Positions 1-7,759 are shown, counted from the stretch's first letter. The stretch is 64,000 nucleotides of DNA from Candidatus Saccharimonadota bacterium (GCA_017511925.1 JAFWHS010000014.1:124001-188000), one strand, 5' to 3'. Numbers and translations: made by a program. Notes: generated by a model from the sequence alone, not told the origin.

Positions 1-581
1 TAATCACAAATCTTATATATTTTATATCCCACCGGATCATCAATTACATCCGCAAATTGCCGATCGAGTCCCCATTTAATCCGCTCATATAACTTTTGCC
101 TCGGCAAACTCATAAAATACCCTCTGATATCTAGTTTTATTACATATGCTTCCTTTGTAAAATTCTCCGACGCTCGCCACATCATCTTTTGCGCGCGCTG
201 TATACCAAATAATGTACCCTTACCCACCCTGCAAGAATACGAATCATATAAAAATCGCCGGTCCCACCATCCGGCTTGCATATTATATAAGAAATGATGT
301 ATCACTCTGTCGCGAAATGGTGCGGCAAAGATTTCCCTTACCATCGGCTTAAAAATCACAAATGCCACACTCGGACTTGGTTCATAACGCCGCTCCACCA
401 CAGCGTCTCTGAGCAAAATTATATTTTTTATCCAATTTTGTTCAAAATGATGTTCATCGTATGTCTTAAGCTTACCTTTTCTAGCGTCTTCAAAAGCCCG
501 CGTCAACTCATCTAAGAGCCACTGTCGAATGCCTACTTGCTTAACCTTTTCTACGGCTTTTTCTAACTCTATCGGCTTCAC
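1..581 (-). CDS. DGR reverse transcriptase (N-terminal part, cut by window edge)
   Basis: Reading the minus strand from a GTG at 581 gives about 193 residues that run off the left edge. The protein resembles reverse transcriptases of diversity-generating retroelements and group II introns. It contains the block FAAPFRDRVIHHFLY, then FLYDSYSCRVGKGT, then KLDIRGYF near residue 148, which is the first catalytic Asp motif. The YxDD box must lie beyond the edge. The start overlaps the end of the Avd-like gene by 41 bp. An AAGGG lies about 11 nt upstream of the GTG, and an in-frame stop lies just before it. The enzyme would copy a template-repeat RNA with errors at adenines, for transfer into the variable gene at 1492-3171. 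The DGR reading rests on the variable-protein and Avd-like neighbours as well as on this partial domain. Confidence 0.85.
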   Translation of the reverse strand, partial: MKPIELEKAVEKVKQVGIRQWLLDELTRAFEDARKGKLKTYDEHHFEQNWIKNIILLRDAVVERRYEPSPSVAFVIFKPMVREIFAAPFRDRVIHHFLYNMQAGWWDRRFLYDSYSCRVGKGTLFGIQRAQKMMWRASENFTKEAYVIKLDIRGYFMSLPRQKLYERIKWGLDRQFADVIDDPVGYKIYKICD

Positions 582-1386
582 GTTTTATGTGCCCTTCTAT
601 TCTATTTTCCATAAACACTACCTGCTCCCCCACCTTCACGCAAGACTCTCTCGTCCATAACTTAAGCCCCGCCAAAATCTGCAATTCTATCAAAAGATCG
701 TGCGTATTTCTTCGCATAACTTTCCAATCAGCCAACAATACCTCCGGCGGTGCATTTAGCGTCTCAGACATTCTATAATAATCTCTAATTAATACATCGC
801 AAAGCTCTACTATCCTACGACCATTAGTCGCGCTAGATAGCTTGTCCAATCTTCTAAAACATATCCTATGCAACCTCGTCGCTACCTCAATCATTTTTTG
901 ATGCAAAACCGGATCTGCAAAAGTTACCTTTACTATACTATTTAACGCCGCCTGATGCTCTTCTTCCTTTTGCCGCATCAATGCCAATTCTTTATTAGTG
1001 AATTGATGATTTAACTGAAAAATCACCGAACGGTCTTTCAAAGTTTCTTTTTCATACAAGCCGGCCTTTTCTAGCCGTCGTCGCACTACGCTAAACCCCC
1101 TCGTACGAATTCTTCCCATTTTGTATTGGATGTAGAAGCTATCGAGATCGTCCGTCATCGACACGGCGATCCCAAGCTTCTCACACACCGCATATTTATA
1201 TATCAATGCAGAATTATCACTCATTTCGCACCAGTCATTTTCGCCATCACACGGGATGACCAAAACATACTGAGCATTTTTGCTCTCAAATTTTATTGCC
1301 CGCCGCTTTAGTTTGTCGTATTCTTTTCTATCTACTTTACCAATCGTATCGAGGCGCGCCAAATCATCTGTACTACTTTTCTCCAC
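541..1386 (-). CDS. avd: Avd-like DGR accessory protein with extra N-terminal domain
   Basis: This is a 281-residue protein between the variable protein and the reverse transcriptase. Residues about 155-270 are helical and basic, and resemble the four-helix-bundle Avd protein that binds the reverse transcriptase and template RNA in DGRs (for example LHRICFRRLDKL, then GLKLWTRESCVKVGEQV). Typical Avd proteins are about 110-130 residues. Here about 130 residues precede it, including KLGIAVSM and GFSVVRRRLEKAGLYE. That pattern faintly recalls the mismatch-recognition domain I of MutS, and MutS-like accessory proteins are reported beside some DGRs. The start is GTG. A -10 box at 1393-1398 lies only 6 nt before it and there is no ribosome-binding site, so the transcript is probably leaderless. 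The Avd part is fairly secure; the MutS-like reading is weak. Confidence 0.7.
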   Translation of the reverse strand: MEKSSTDDLARLDTIGKVDRKEYDKLKRRAIKFESKNAQYVLVIPCDGENDWCEMSDNSALIYKYAVCEKLGIAVSMTDDLDSFYIQYKMGRIRTRGFSVVRRRLEKAGLYEKETLKDRSVIFQLNHQFTNKELALMRQKEEEHQAALNSIVKVTFADPVLHQKMIEVATRLHRICFRRLDKLSSATNGRRIVELCDVLIRDYYRMSETLNAPPEVLLADWKVMRRNTHDLLIELQILAGLKLWTRESCVKVGEQVVFMENRIEGHIKREADRVRKSRRKG

Positions 1387-1491
1387 TATTCTATTATATC
1401 TTATTTTTACATTTTGCTCATGTTTTTCTATTTATCGTCTCGACAAAGAGTTGCGGGGGAAAGCCGGCGACGAAGAGCGCTACGAGCCAAA

Positions 1492-3171
1492 CTAGTACTC
1501 AGAGACGCAGCGCACTGACCACCCGACGCTCCTGCTGCCGTTGTTGGCAGGGTTAACGTTATCACTACGGAAGTATAGGTAGTAAGCGACGTTAGCATTG
1601 CTGACCGTACTAGACCAGTAGTAGCCGTAGTACCCTGCGTAGTTAAGGGAGCCATCGACCACGTGGCCGGACCGGACCAAGTAAAGAGGGCTTTGGACTA
1701 GCTTATTACCGTTACCAGTATTGCCACCATTATATACATTGTTTAGCCTAGCGAACTCACTCTTGGCGGCTACACTAGATACTGTAGGGAGTCTCCAGCC
1801 TTTAGGGCAAATGGAGTTCTGGGGGTTATTGGCTACGTTATTGTAGGTGCTGGTATTATACCCACCGGAAGCATTGGAGGCTATAGCTGCGCTCCAGTTG
1901 TAGTAGTTACCAATTTTTCCGTGATTACCGTTACCGGTAAAGGCATTGTGGCTAAAGTAAGTAGGAGCTACGGTATTGTTTGCGTTAAGGTAGTTACAGG
2001 TTTGGTTATTAGAACTTACGTAGCACAAGTTGGAGTTATAAGCTTCACCTGTTGCATACCATGGGCTGTTTGGATTACCTGCGTCTGGGTCTGCGGAGTA
2101 GGCTTTATTATTATCATTAACCCAGTTGTTAAACTTACCGGTAGAGGTATTAATACTTGTGATCGTGGTGGTGGCTGGGGTCCAGTGAATTACTCCTAGT
2201 GAGTCTTGGCTATAGCCAGCAGAGTAAGCTTTGTTATCTACTACTCTTAAGTCTGTGTCTTCTGACGTGAGTTCTACGTCTTTGCTGAGATCTAAGTCTA
2301 GGTTTTGTGTCATCCAGAGCATAGAGTTAGCCAAGGTACAGTTGTCTCCAGTACCACTCATACACATTCTTCTTACAGTATAGGCTTTATTGTCTCTATC
2401 GTCGTAAGCTGTGACTTCTTGGCCTATAGCTATAGTACCACCCCAGTCTTCTACGTCTTGCATCTTATAGTTACCAGCAGGAGCAGCGTGATCTGATGGG
2501 TGAAGTAGTACGTATTTCACTTGTCCTTCATAGGTACCAGCTGGTTGGGTAGGTTTAATATAAGCTGCATAGGTAGTAGTGATAGAAGAACCTATAGTGT
2601 CCAGATCAGTACTAGAGTCAAAGCTTGCTACTTTAGTATAGCTTGCTGGTACTGTATGATATGCGGTAAATGGATAGACTGTTTCTACTCCTCCTACTTC
2701 TTCTGTAGTAGATCCTATGGTTGGTTCATAGGTACCTGCTACACTTGCTAGTTTCATAGACCAACCAGAATAGTCATCTCCACTAGTTAGTGTATTAGTG
2801 GGAATATCATAAGTAGAGCCTAGTGTATCGCTTCTTAGTACTGTATTGTAATTACCAGTTACTCCTGCATCTCCACCAGTATAGCCTATAGCATAGATTA
2901 CATAACCACTTGGATCATTACAGAAGGTTTGAATGGTAGTGAGGCCTATATCTGCTAAATATTGGCCATTGATCATGGTAGCTGCATGTTGTTTGCCTGG
3001 TGCTATGGTGGCGGTCATGGAACAAGTGGATTTAACACGAATGGTGGTGGTGGCAGTTGTAGTCTGTGATAGGGGGGTAGCCAAAGTTTGTGGTGCGGTC
3101 AACGCCAGACCAGAAAGAACCGTCGTACCAAACAGCCCTCCCAAAATAAAATAAGTGGATTTTTTGTGCAT
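1492..3171 (-). CDS. Secreted FISUMP-domain variable protein (DGR target)
   Basis: The ATG at 3171 is preferred over the upstream ATG at 3213 because GGAGAG lies just before it and it opens a clear signal peptide (MHKKSTYFILGGLFGTTVLSG...TLA). Residues about 40-235 are Thr/Ser-rich and beta-like. The C-terminal half is a FISUMP (Fib_succ_major) domain with SICPKGWRLPT and then YYWSST...AYYLYF...WSVRCVSEY at the very end. This is the C-type-lectin-like fold used by many DGR variable proteins. The last 40 codons are unusually rich in codons ending in C (AAC, AGC, TAC, GTC). That fits templating from AAC codons in a template repeat. It is probably an exported, diversifiable ligand-binding protein. 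No LPXTG motif or C-terminal membrane segment is visible. Confidence 0.8.
   Translation of the reverse strand: MHKKSTYFILGGLFGTTVLSGLALTAPQTLATPLSQTTTATTTIRVKSTCSMTATIAPGKQHAATMINGQYLADIGLTTIQTFCNDPSGYVIYAIGYTGGDAGVTGNYNTVLRSDTLGSTYDIPTNTLTSGDDYSGWSMKLASVAGTYEPTIGSTTEEVGGVETVYPFTAYHTVPASYTKVASFDSSTDLDTIGSSITTTYAAYIKPTQPAGTYEGQVKYVLLHPSDHAAPAGNYKMQDVEDWGGTIAIGQEVTAYDDRDNKAYTVRRMCMSGTGDNCTLANSMLWMTQNLDLDLSKDVELTSEDTDLRVVDNKAYSAGYSQDSLGVIHWTPATTTITSINTSTGKFNNWVNDNNKAYSADPDAGNPNSPWYATGEAYNSNLCYVSSNNQTCNYLNANNTVAPTYFSHNAFTGNGNHGKIGNYYNWSAAIASNASGGYNTSTYNNVANNPQNSICPKGWRLPTVSSVAAKSEFARLNNVYNGGNTGNGNKLVQSPLYLVRSGHVVDGSLNYAGYYGYYWSSTVSNANVAYYLYFRSDNVNPANNGSRSVGWSVRCVSEY
1495..1617 (-). other. Probable DGR variable region (VR)
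   Basis: This is the 3' end of the FISUMP gene, from the codons for WSST to the stop. By analogy with other DGRs it is the target of mutagenic homing. Predicted variable positions are the residues S N A N V, Y, Y, R S D N, N, NN and S R S, set in a conserved scaffold (AYYLYF, GWSVRC). The limits are approximate because no template repeat is visible to align against it. Confidence 0.55.
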
Positions 3172-3203
3172 GATCTCTCCATTTTGGTTATGTCTATGCC
3201 CCC

Positions 3204-3232
3204 ATTTTAGCACTAACTTTTTCCAAAAACAA
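3204..3232 (-). promoter_or_regulatory. Promoter of the variable-protein gene
   Basis: Minus strand: -35 TTGTTT at 3227-3232, 17-bp spacer, -10 TAAAAT at 3204-3209. The start codon at 3171 lies about 25 nt downstream of the expected transcription start, with GGAGAG in between. Confidence 0.6.
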
Positions 3233-3256
3233 GCACTTTTTATTAATTATTTTTTC

Positions 3257-3285
3257 TTGACTAAAATATTAAAAAGCTATATAAT
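3257..3285 (+). promoter_or_regulatory. Strong plus-strand promoter
   Basis: TTGACT at 3257-3262 and TATAAT at 3280-3285 are separated by exactly 17 bp. No plus-strand gene follows. Transcription would start near 3292 and soon meet the hairpin at 3314-3332. Confidence 0.7.
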
Positions 3286-3291
3286 ATAAAC

Positions 3292-3338
3292 GTATTCGGG
3301 ATCTACCCGCCCACCCCAATCTACGATTGGGGCACATT
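3292..3338 (+). ncRNA. Possible short RNA between DGR and toxin gene
   Basis: Downstream of the promoter at 3257-3285 is a stretch of about 45 nt ending in a perfect 7-bp hairpin (CCCCAAT at 3314-3320, ATTGGGG at 3326-3332), followed by CACATTTTTA. A weaker CGGG/CCCG pairing precedes it. The transcript would be antisense to the 3' end of the toxin gene. No reading frame with a ribosome-binding site is visible. The poly-T run is offset by three bases, so termination is uncertain. Confidence 0.4.
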
Positions 3339-3737
3339 TTTATCTTGGAACAAATCGAAAAACTTTTTAGCTATTAGTCGATAATCACCGCGCGAAATCT
3401 CACCCATACGCTCGTACAGTCTAGTTACGTCCATTGGTTTCGCTTGCACTAAAACGGCGAATTCCGTCTTACCCTGAAACTCAAATTTAGCATACCAACT
3501 GCCATCATGTGATTGCGAAGTTAATGGTATACCAGTAAAAAACAAACTGCTATGTTTTTTAAAAATCAAAACTGGGCGAGAATATTTTTTACTTTTTCCG
3601 TCTATCTCTACACCTATATTTTCCCCTACAGCGCTCCACCAAACTTCACCTTCTTTAAACGCCCTCTTTGGAGCATTATTGTTAATTTGAGATTTTATAC
3701 CCATCCATTCTGAATAATTTTTGATCTTTTTCTTCAT
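3321..3737 (-). CDS. PemK/MazF-like toxin-family protein
   Basis: The protein has 138 residues. From residue 27 it follows the PemK/MazF pattern: FKEGEVWWSAVGENIGVEI, then RPVLIFKK, then TGIPLTS and a Thr/Arg-containing C-terminal strand. MazF-family members are usually about 110 residue sequence-specific endoribonucleases. Here an extra basic N-terminus of about 25 residues (MKKKIKNYSEWMGIKSQ) is present. No antitoxin gene is adjacent: upstream lies a divergent promoter, downstream the DGR. It may be an orphan toxin or a domesticated RNase. No Shine-Dalgarno is evident; a weak TTGAGA-17-TAAGTA promoter lies directly upstream. Confidence 0.7.
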   Translation of the reverse strand: MKKKIKNYSEWMGIKSQINNNAPKRAFKEGEVWWSAVGENIGVEIDGKSKKYSRPVLIFKKHSSLFFTGIPLTSQSHDGSWYAKFEFQGKTEFAVLVQAKPMDVTRLYERMGEISRGDYRLIAKKFFDLFQDKNVPQS

Positions 3738-3803
3738 AATGCAAAATACTTATCATGTAGCCAAAGAAATCTCAACCCCCCACCTATACAGTAGCCAAAT
3801 TTA

Positions 3804-3832
3804 TTGACCAAAACTTCAAAAAACTATATAAT
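3804..3832 (+). promoter_or_regulatory. Promoter of the DUF916-like gene
   Basis: TTGACC at 3804-3809, 17-bp spacer, TATAAT at 3827-3832. GGAGG follows at 3844-3848, just before the start codon. Confidence 0.75.
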
Positions 3833-3850
3833 AGAATAAACAGTGGAGGA

Positions 3851-4711
3851 ATGATGGATAGTAGTAATATTTTTACCGTTACACCGATGAGCCAACAGAT
3901 AGAGTTGGAAGCTGGCCAAACATATATTGGTCATATCACCGTGGCAAATCCCGCCAATGCGGCAGCCGATTTTACTTATCAGGTAAATGTATCGCCATAC
4001 GGCGTAATAGGCGAAGATTACACGGCCGATCTTATGACCCAAACGGATCGTTCACAAATTTCCAAATGGATTACCATACCTGAGCCTACTGGCACTCTGA
4101 AGCCAAACGAGACTCATGACGTAGAATTTGTAATCAATGTCCCAGAAAATGCCCCAGACGGTGGTCAGTATGCCACCATCATGATTAGCTCAGCTCCAAA
4201 ATCTACTGCTAATGACGATGGCGTAAATGTGAAAAATATTTTCGAAATGGCAAGCATAATCTACGCTAAGGTAGCTGGCGAGACTACTTATAAAGGTGAA
4301 ATTTTAGAAAACTACATCCCAGGTTTCGCCACTGGTACACCCATACGCGTCAGCACTACTATCAAAAACGAAAGCAACGTACACGAAACAGCGCGCATCT
4401 CGCTCGAAGTAAAAAGCTTCTTTGCTGCTGCGCCAGTTTATCCAAGAGCTGGAGAAAGTGGTACTGTGCAGGAAGTAATCATGCCGGATAGCACTCGTTT
4501 GTTCACGCGCGATATTGACGGCATTTCACCACTAGGTATTTATGATATTACGCAAACAGTTACTTTCTTAAACGATACGTCTATCAATCACCAAACTATA
4601 GTAGTATGCCCAATTTGGTTTATGGCTTTGGTGATTATCTCAGTAGCAGCTATCATCGTAGCTATTGTCCACGCCATTAAAAAACACCGCCGCAAAAAAG
4701 TTGTAATATAA
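3851..4711 (+). CDS. DUF916/WxL-type surface protein with C-terminal membrane anchor
   Basis: The protein has 286 residues. Residues about 8-215 look like tandem Ig-like beta sandwiches (IELEAGQTYIGHITVANPAN, ISKWITIPEP, PENAPDGGQYATIMIS), as in DUF916 / WxL peptidoglycan-binding proteins. A membrane segment (about residues 250-275) and a basic tail KKHRRKK close it. Two adjacent ATGs (3851, 3854) are possible; GGAGG at 3844-3848 fits the second better. No signal peptide is visible, although the promoter and ribosome-binding site fix the start. So either the N-terminus is exported with a tail anchor, or the Ig-like part is cytoplasmic. The exact family is moderately certain. Confidence 0.6.
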   Translation: MMDSSNIFTVTPMSQQIELEAGQTYIGHITVANPANAAADFTYQVNVSPYGVIGEDYTADLMTQTDRSQISKWITIPEPTGTLKPNETHDVEFVINVPENAPDGGQYATIMISSAPKSTANDDGVNVKNIFEMASIIYAKVAGETTYKGEILENYIPGFATGTPIRVSTTIKNESNVHETARISLEVKSFFAAAPVYPRAGESGTVQEVIMPDSTRLFTRDIDGISPLGIYDITQTVTFLNDTSINHQTIVVCPIWFMALVIISVAAIIVAIVHAIKKHRRKKVVI

Positions 4712-4724
4712 CTAATCGATACAA

Positions 4725-4761
4725 AAAACGGTCCTGTAATTAAAATCTGCAGGACCGTTTT
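4725..4761. terminator. Bidirectional terminator
   Basis: A perfect 12-bp inverted repeat (AAAACGGTCCTG / CAGGACCGTTTT) with a 13-nt loop lies between the convergent DUF916-like gene and nrdG. T-runs are present in both directions. Confidence 0.85.
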
Positions 4762-4763
4762 AA

Positions 4764-5315
4764 TTATTCTATGCTTAAAATTTTCCCAGTGCCAAGCTCA
4801 AGATGAAGCAAGCGCTGATTTTTTGACCCTCTATATCTAAGGCTCAAATCTCTCTGGCTCAAGATAAACGGCCCGTCTATCAAAGCATCCAAAGATTTCA
4901 AAAACTCCCATGCTTCTCCACCGGCAGCTTTAATCTGCTCATGCGTAAAACCAGAAAAGCTCCATACATCCCAACCGAGCTCTTTACGTACATAATCCGC
5001 TATTTTTTTGCAAGCCGCTGGCTGCACAAAAGGCTCACCCCCACAAAATGTCAAACCAGTTTGCCCAGGAAACTCAGCCAAACGCTTACAAATTTCGTCT
5101 ATTTCTATCATCATACCAGCCTCAAAATCCCAAGTTTCAGGATTTTGACAACCTTTACAGTGGTTTGGACAACCTTGTGTCCACACCACTGCTCTTAGCC
5201 CATCACCATTCACGATGTTATCGTGCTCTAATGGCCCGCTTAGCCGGATCATCCCCTCCGGCGGTTGCGGTGCGGACTGAATCTTAAGGATTGCAATTTT
5301 ATCCCAGTCTGCCAT
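4764..5315 (-). CDS. nrdG: Anaerobic ribonucleotide reductase activating protein
   Basis: This 183-residue radical-SAM enzyme carries the CX3CX2C cluster-binding motif within WTQGCPNHCKGCQNP (residues about 46-60). A GLTFCGGEP block follows, typical of NrdG. It uses a 4Fe-4S cluster and S-adenosylmethionine to install the glycyl radical on NrdD. The start abuts the nrdD stop, so the two are translated as a pair. Compared with the usual 150-175 residues it is slightly long, with a short N-terminal extension (about 20 residues). Confidence 0.93.
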   Translation of the reverse strand: MADWDKIAILKIQSAPQPPEGMIRLSGPLEHDNIVNGDGLRAVVWTQGCPNHCKGCQNPETWDFEAGMMIEIDEICKRLAEFPGQTGLTFCGGEPFVQPAACKKIADYVRKELGWDVWSFSGFTHEQIKAAGGEAWEFLKSLDALIDGPFILSQRDLSLRYRGSKNQRLLHLELGTGKILSIE

Positions 5316-7511
5316 TTATTTACCTTTTGCACAGCTGCAAACTTTTTCAAACGCTACATCGCCCTCTAATCTACCGCAGTGCGGACAACGATCACCGGTA
5401 ATCACACCAGAGAATCCACAAATCGGATCACGATCCACTGGGTGGTTCACCGAACCATAGCCGATACCAGAATCGTGCATCTTGCGAATCACCGACTCAA
5501 ATGCAGCAATGTTTTGCGAAGGATCGCCGTCTAGCTCGATATAAGTAATGTGCCCAGCATTACAAAGATTATGATATGGTGCCTCAATATCAATTTTATT
5601 AAAGGCTGAGATAGGATAATATACCGGTACATGGAATGAATTAGTGTAAAATTCACGATCAGTCACACCCGGGATGATTCCAAATTCTTTCTTGTCGATC
5701 TTAGTAAAGCGACCCGCAATACCTTCAGCCGGCGTTGCGAGTAACGAGAAATTCAATTTATATTTCTTGCAATATTCATCGCATTTCTCTCGCATAAAGG
5801 TCACGATATCAAGACCAAGTTCACGAGAATCCTCATCCTCGCCATGATGCTTACCGGTCATGGCTACAAGTGTTTCCGCAAGGCCAATGAAGCCAATAGA
5901 TAGTGTACCGTGCTTAATTACATCACGCAAAGTATCATTTGGCCCAAGCTTTTCGCTGCCAAACCAGTTGCCCTGCCCCATAAGGAATGGGAAATTGCGT
6001 ACATGTTGGCTCGCCTGAAATTCAAATCTATCTAGAAGCTCATCTTTTACTAGATCCATCTTCTCGCCAAGCTCCTTATAAAATCCTTCCCAGTCTGCCT
6101 CTTTGCGCTCACCAAGGCAAATGCCGTGTTTAATACCTATGCGCACAAGGTTTACCGTAGTAAATGATAAATTACCTCTGCCGGTTACAATACCGTCACT
6201 CTCCGGGAAAATCGAGGCGAAAACCCTAGTCCTACAACCCATAGTCGCGATCTCGGTACGATAATCACCTTTTTTATAATATTTCAAATTGTATGGCGCA
6301 TCAACGAAACAAAAGTTCGGGAATAATCTCTTAGCCGATACTTCCATAGATTTTTTGAACAAATCATAGTTTGGATCATCTGGCTCATAATTTACACCAG
6401 ACTTCACCTTAAAAATCGAAATTGGGAAAATCGGCGTCTCGCCCTTACCAAGACCATTCTCGGTAGCCTCTAAGAGATATTTTGACACAAGCCTACCAGC
6501 TGGGGTAGTATCTGTGCCAAAATTAATTGAAGTAAATGGCACCTGTGCACCAGCACGCGAATGCATAGTGTTAAGATTATGAATAAAGCCCTCGAGTGCC
6601 TGCAAAGTCTCTTTTTCTACATCTTCATTAGAAGCTTCAACAACTTCCTTTGGCCATTTAGCTTTTTCGAGCTTCTTGTCATCGCCAAATTCAATATCCT
6701 TTGGCACTTCAAGCTCAACTTTTTTCTTCGCAAATTTATTATATTTTTCAAGATTGCGCTTCAAAGCTTTACGGAAAGATTTGTTTACGCCTGGCGCCAT
6801 CGCATAATCAAAGTTTGGAATCGATTGTCCACCATGCTGTTCGTTTTGGTTGGCCTGCAATAAGATTGCCGCAAGTGCACAATAAGAGCCAATCGAATTT
6901 GGTGTACGAAGATGCCCGTGCCCAGTATTAAAACCACCATTTTCGAACAATACAAATGGATCGCTCTGGCAGCAAGTCAAAGTACCAGTCGCATAAAAGT
7001 CTAAATCATGAATATGAATATCGCCATTGTCGTGCGCTGCCGCAATATCCGGGCGAAGCAACAATGTTTTTGCAAACACCTTGGAACCTTCTGCACCAAA
7101 TTGAAGCATCTTGCCCATGGCCGAGTTACCATCTACATTTGCATTGGAACGCTTCACATCGGAATCTTCCGACGCGTCAGCATGCGAAATCGTTCGGTAA
7201 ATCATCATGAGATCGCTTTTTGCCTCACGGCGACGTGAACGCTCCTGACGATATTGAATATATGCCCGTGCCGTCTTCTTAAAGCTAGATTCCATCAAGA
7301 CCTCTTCTACGATATCCTGAATCTGCTCCACGTTTGGCGTACGTGCCTTAATTTCGTTTTCTGCGCGCGTCAAAACCTTATCTGCAAGCGCCTTTGCTCT
7401 ATCATATTTAAATTCTTCTGTTGCTAGTCCCGCCTTTGCAATCGCGTCGGTGATTTTCTCTGGGTCAAATTTTACTATTTTCCCATCACGTTTTACTATT
7501 CTTTTGAACAT
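5316..7511 (-). CDS. nrdD: Anaerobic ribonucleoside-triphosphate reductase
   Basis: The protein has 731 residues. An ATP-cone (residues about 1-95, starting MFKRIVKRDGKIVKFDPEKI) provides allosteric control. The glycyl-radical barrel follows. Near the end is ICGFSG with the candidate radical glycine at residue 699, and then the zinc-binding pairs CPHC and CSC. It makes deoxynucleotides without oxygen, which suggests an anaerobic or microaerobic life. AAGGAGG lies upstream of the ATG. The promoter at 7622-7650 carries two candidate NrdR boxes. Confidence 0.95.
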   Translation of the reverse strand: MFKRIVKRDGKIVKFDPEKITDAIAKAGLATEEFKYDRAKALADKVLTRAENEIKARTPNVEQIQDIVEEVLMESSFKKTARAYIQYRQERSRRREAKSDLMMIYRTISHADASEDSDVKRSNANVDGNSAMGKMLQFGAEGSKVFAKTLLLRPDIAAAHDNGDIHIHDLDFYATGTLTCCQSDPFVLFENGGFNTGHGHLRTPNSIGSYCALAAILLQANQNEQHGGQSIPNFDYAMAPGVNKSFRKALKRNLEKYNKFAKKKVELEVPKDIEFGDDKKLEKAKWPKEVVEASNEDVEKETLQALEGFIHNLNTMHSRAGAQVPFTSINFGTDTTPAGRLVSKYLLEATENGLGKGETPIFPISIFKVKSGVNYEPDDPNYDLFKKSMEVSAKRLFPNFCFVDAPYNLKYYKKGDYRTEIATMGCRTRVFASIFPESDGIVTGRGNLSFTTVNLVRIGIKHGICLGERKEADWEGFYKELGEKMDLVKDELLDRFEFQASQHVRNFPFLMGQGNWFGSEKLGPNDTLRDVIKHGTLSIGFIGLAETLVAMTGKHHGEDEDSRELGLDIVTFMREKCDEYCKKYKLNFSLLATPAEGIAGRFTKIDKKEFGIIPGVTDREFYTNSFHVPVYYPISAFNKIDIEAPYHNLCNAGHITYIELDGDPSQNIAAFESVIRKMHDSGIGYGSVNHPVDRDPICGFSGVITGDRCPHCGRLEGDVAFEKVCSCAKGK

Positions 7512-7596
7512 GAAATTTACCTCCTTAAAATATATTCAGTTCAGTTACTATCATATGACCTTTGTGGCAACTACAGGGTAATGCGTTGTTGTAATT

Positions 7597-7612
7597 ACAC
7601 CACATTTAGCGT
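7597..7612 (-). promoter_or_regulatory. Candidate NrdR box 2
   Basis: The 16-bp ACACCACATTTAGCGT matches about 12 of 16 positions of the NrdR consensus (acaCwAtATaTwGtgt). It lies just downstream of the nrdD -10 box, over the expected transcription start. Its start is 33 bp from that of the other box, close to three helical turns. Confidence 0.45.
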
Positions 7613-7621
7613 CTTACACCT

Positions 7622-7650
7622 ATAATACACCACCAAATATAGTTTTACAA
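7622..7650 (-). promoter_or_regulatory. nrdD promoter with overlapping NrdR-like box 1
   Basis: Minus strand: -35 TTGTAA at 7645-7650, 17-bp spacer, -10 TATTAT at 7622-7627. A 16-bp NrdR-like box (7630-7645, about 12 of 16 matches) fills the spacer. Binding there would block RNA polymerase. No nrdR gene is visible in the window. Confidence 0.55.
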
Positions 7651-7680
7651 GACTTTTTATGCTTAATTCTACACAAAAAA

Positions 7681-7759
7681 TGGTGGGATTTACAGGGCTT
7701 GAACCTGTGACCTCACGAATGTGAATCGTGCGCTCTAGCCAACTGAGCTAAAATCCCAC
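7681..7759 (-). tRNA. tRNA-Val (CAC)
   Basis: A full cloverleaf reads on the minus strand. The acceptor is GTGGGAT/ATCCCAC with encoded CCA. The anticodon stem is CACGA/TCGTG with loop TTCACAT, so the anticodon is CAC (GUG codons). The T arm contains GGTTCAAGCC. Confidence 0.9.

Noticed and set aside
294-515. Plus-strand frame at the left edge
   Set aside because: It lies opposite the reverse transcriptase, whose conserved motifs are on the minus strand.
1387-1491. Template repeat between variable gene and accessory gene
   Set aside because: The 105 nt there do not resemble the 3' end of the variable gene.
7681-7759. Reading this tRNA as tRNA-His (GTG)
   Set aside because: GTG appears only on the plus strand; the T arm and acceptor show that the gene is on the minus strand, with anticodon CAC.
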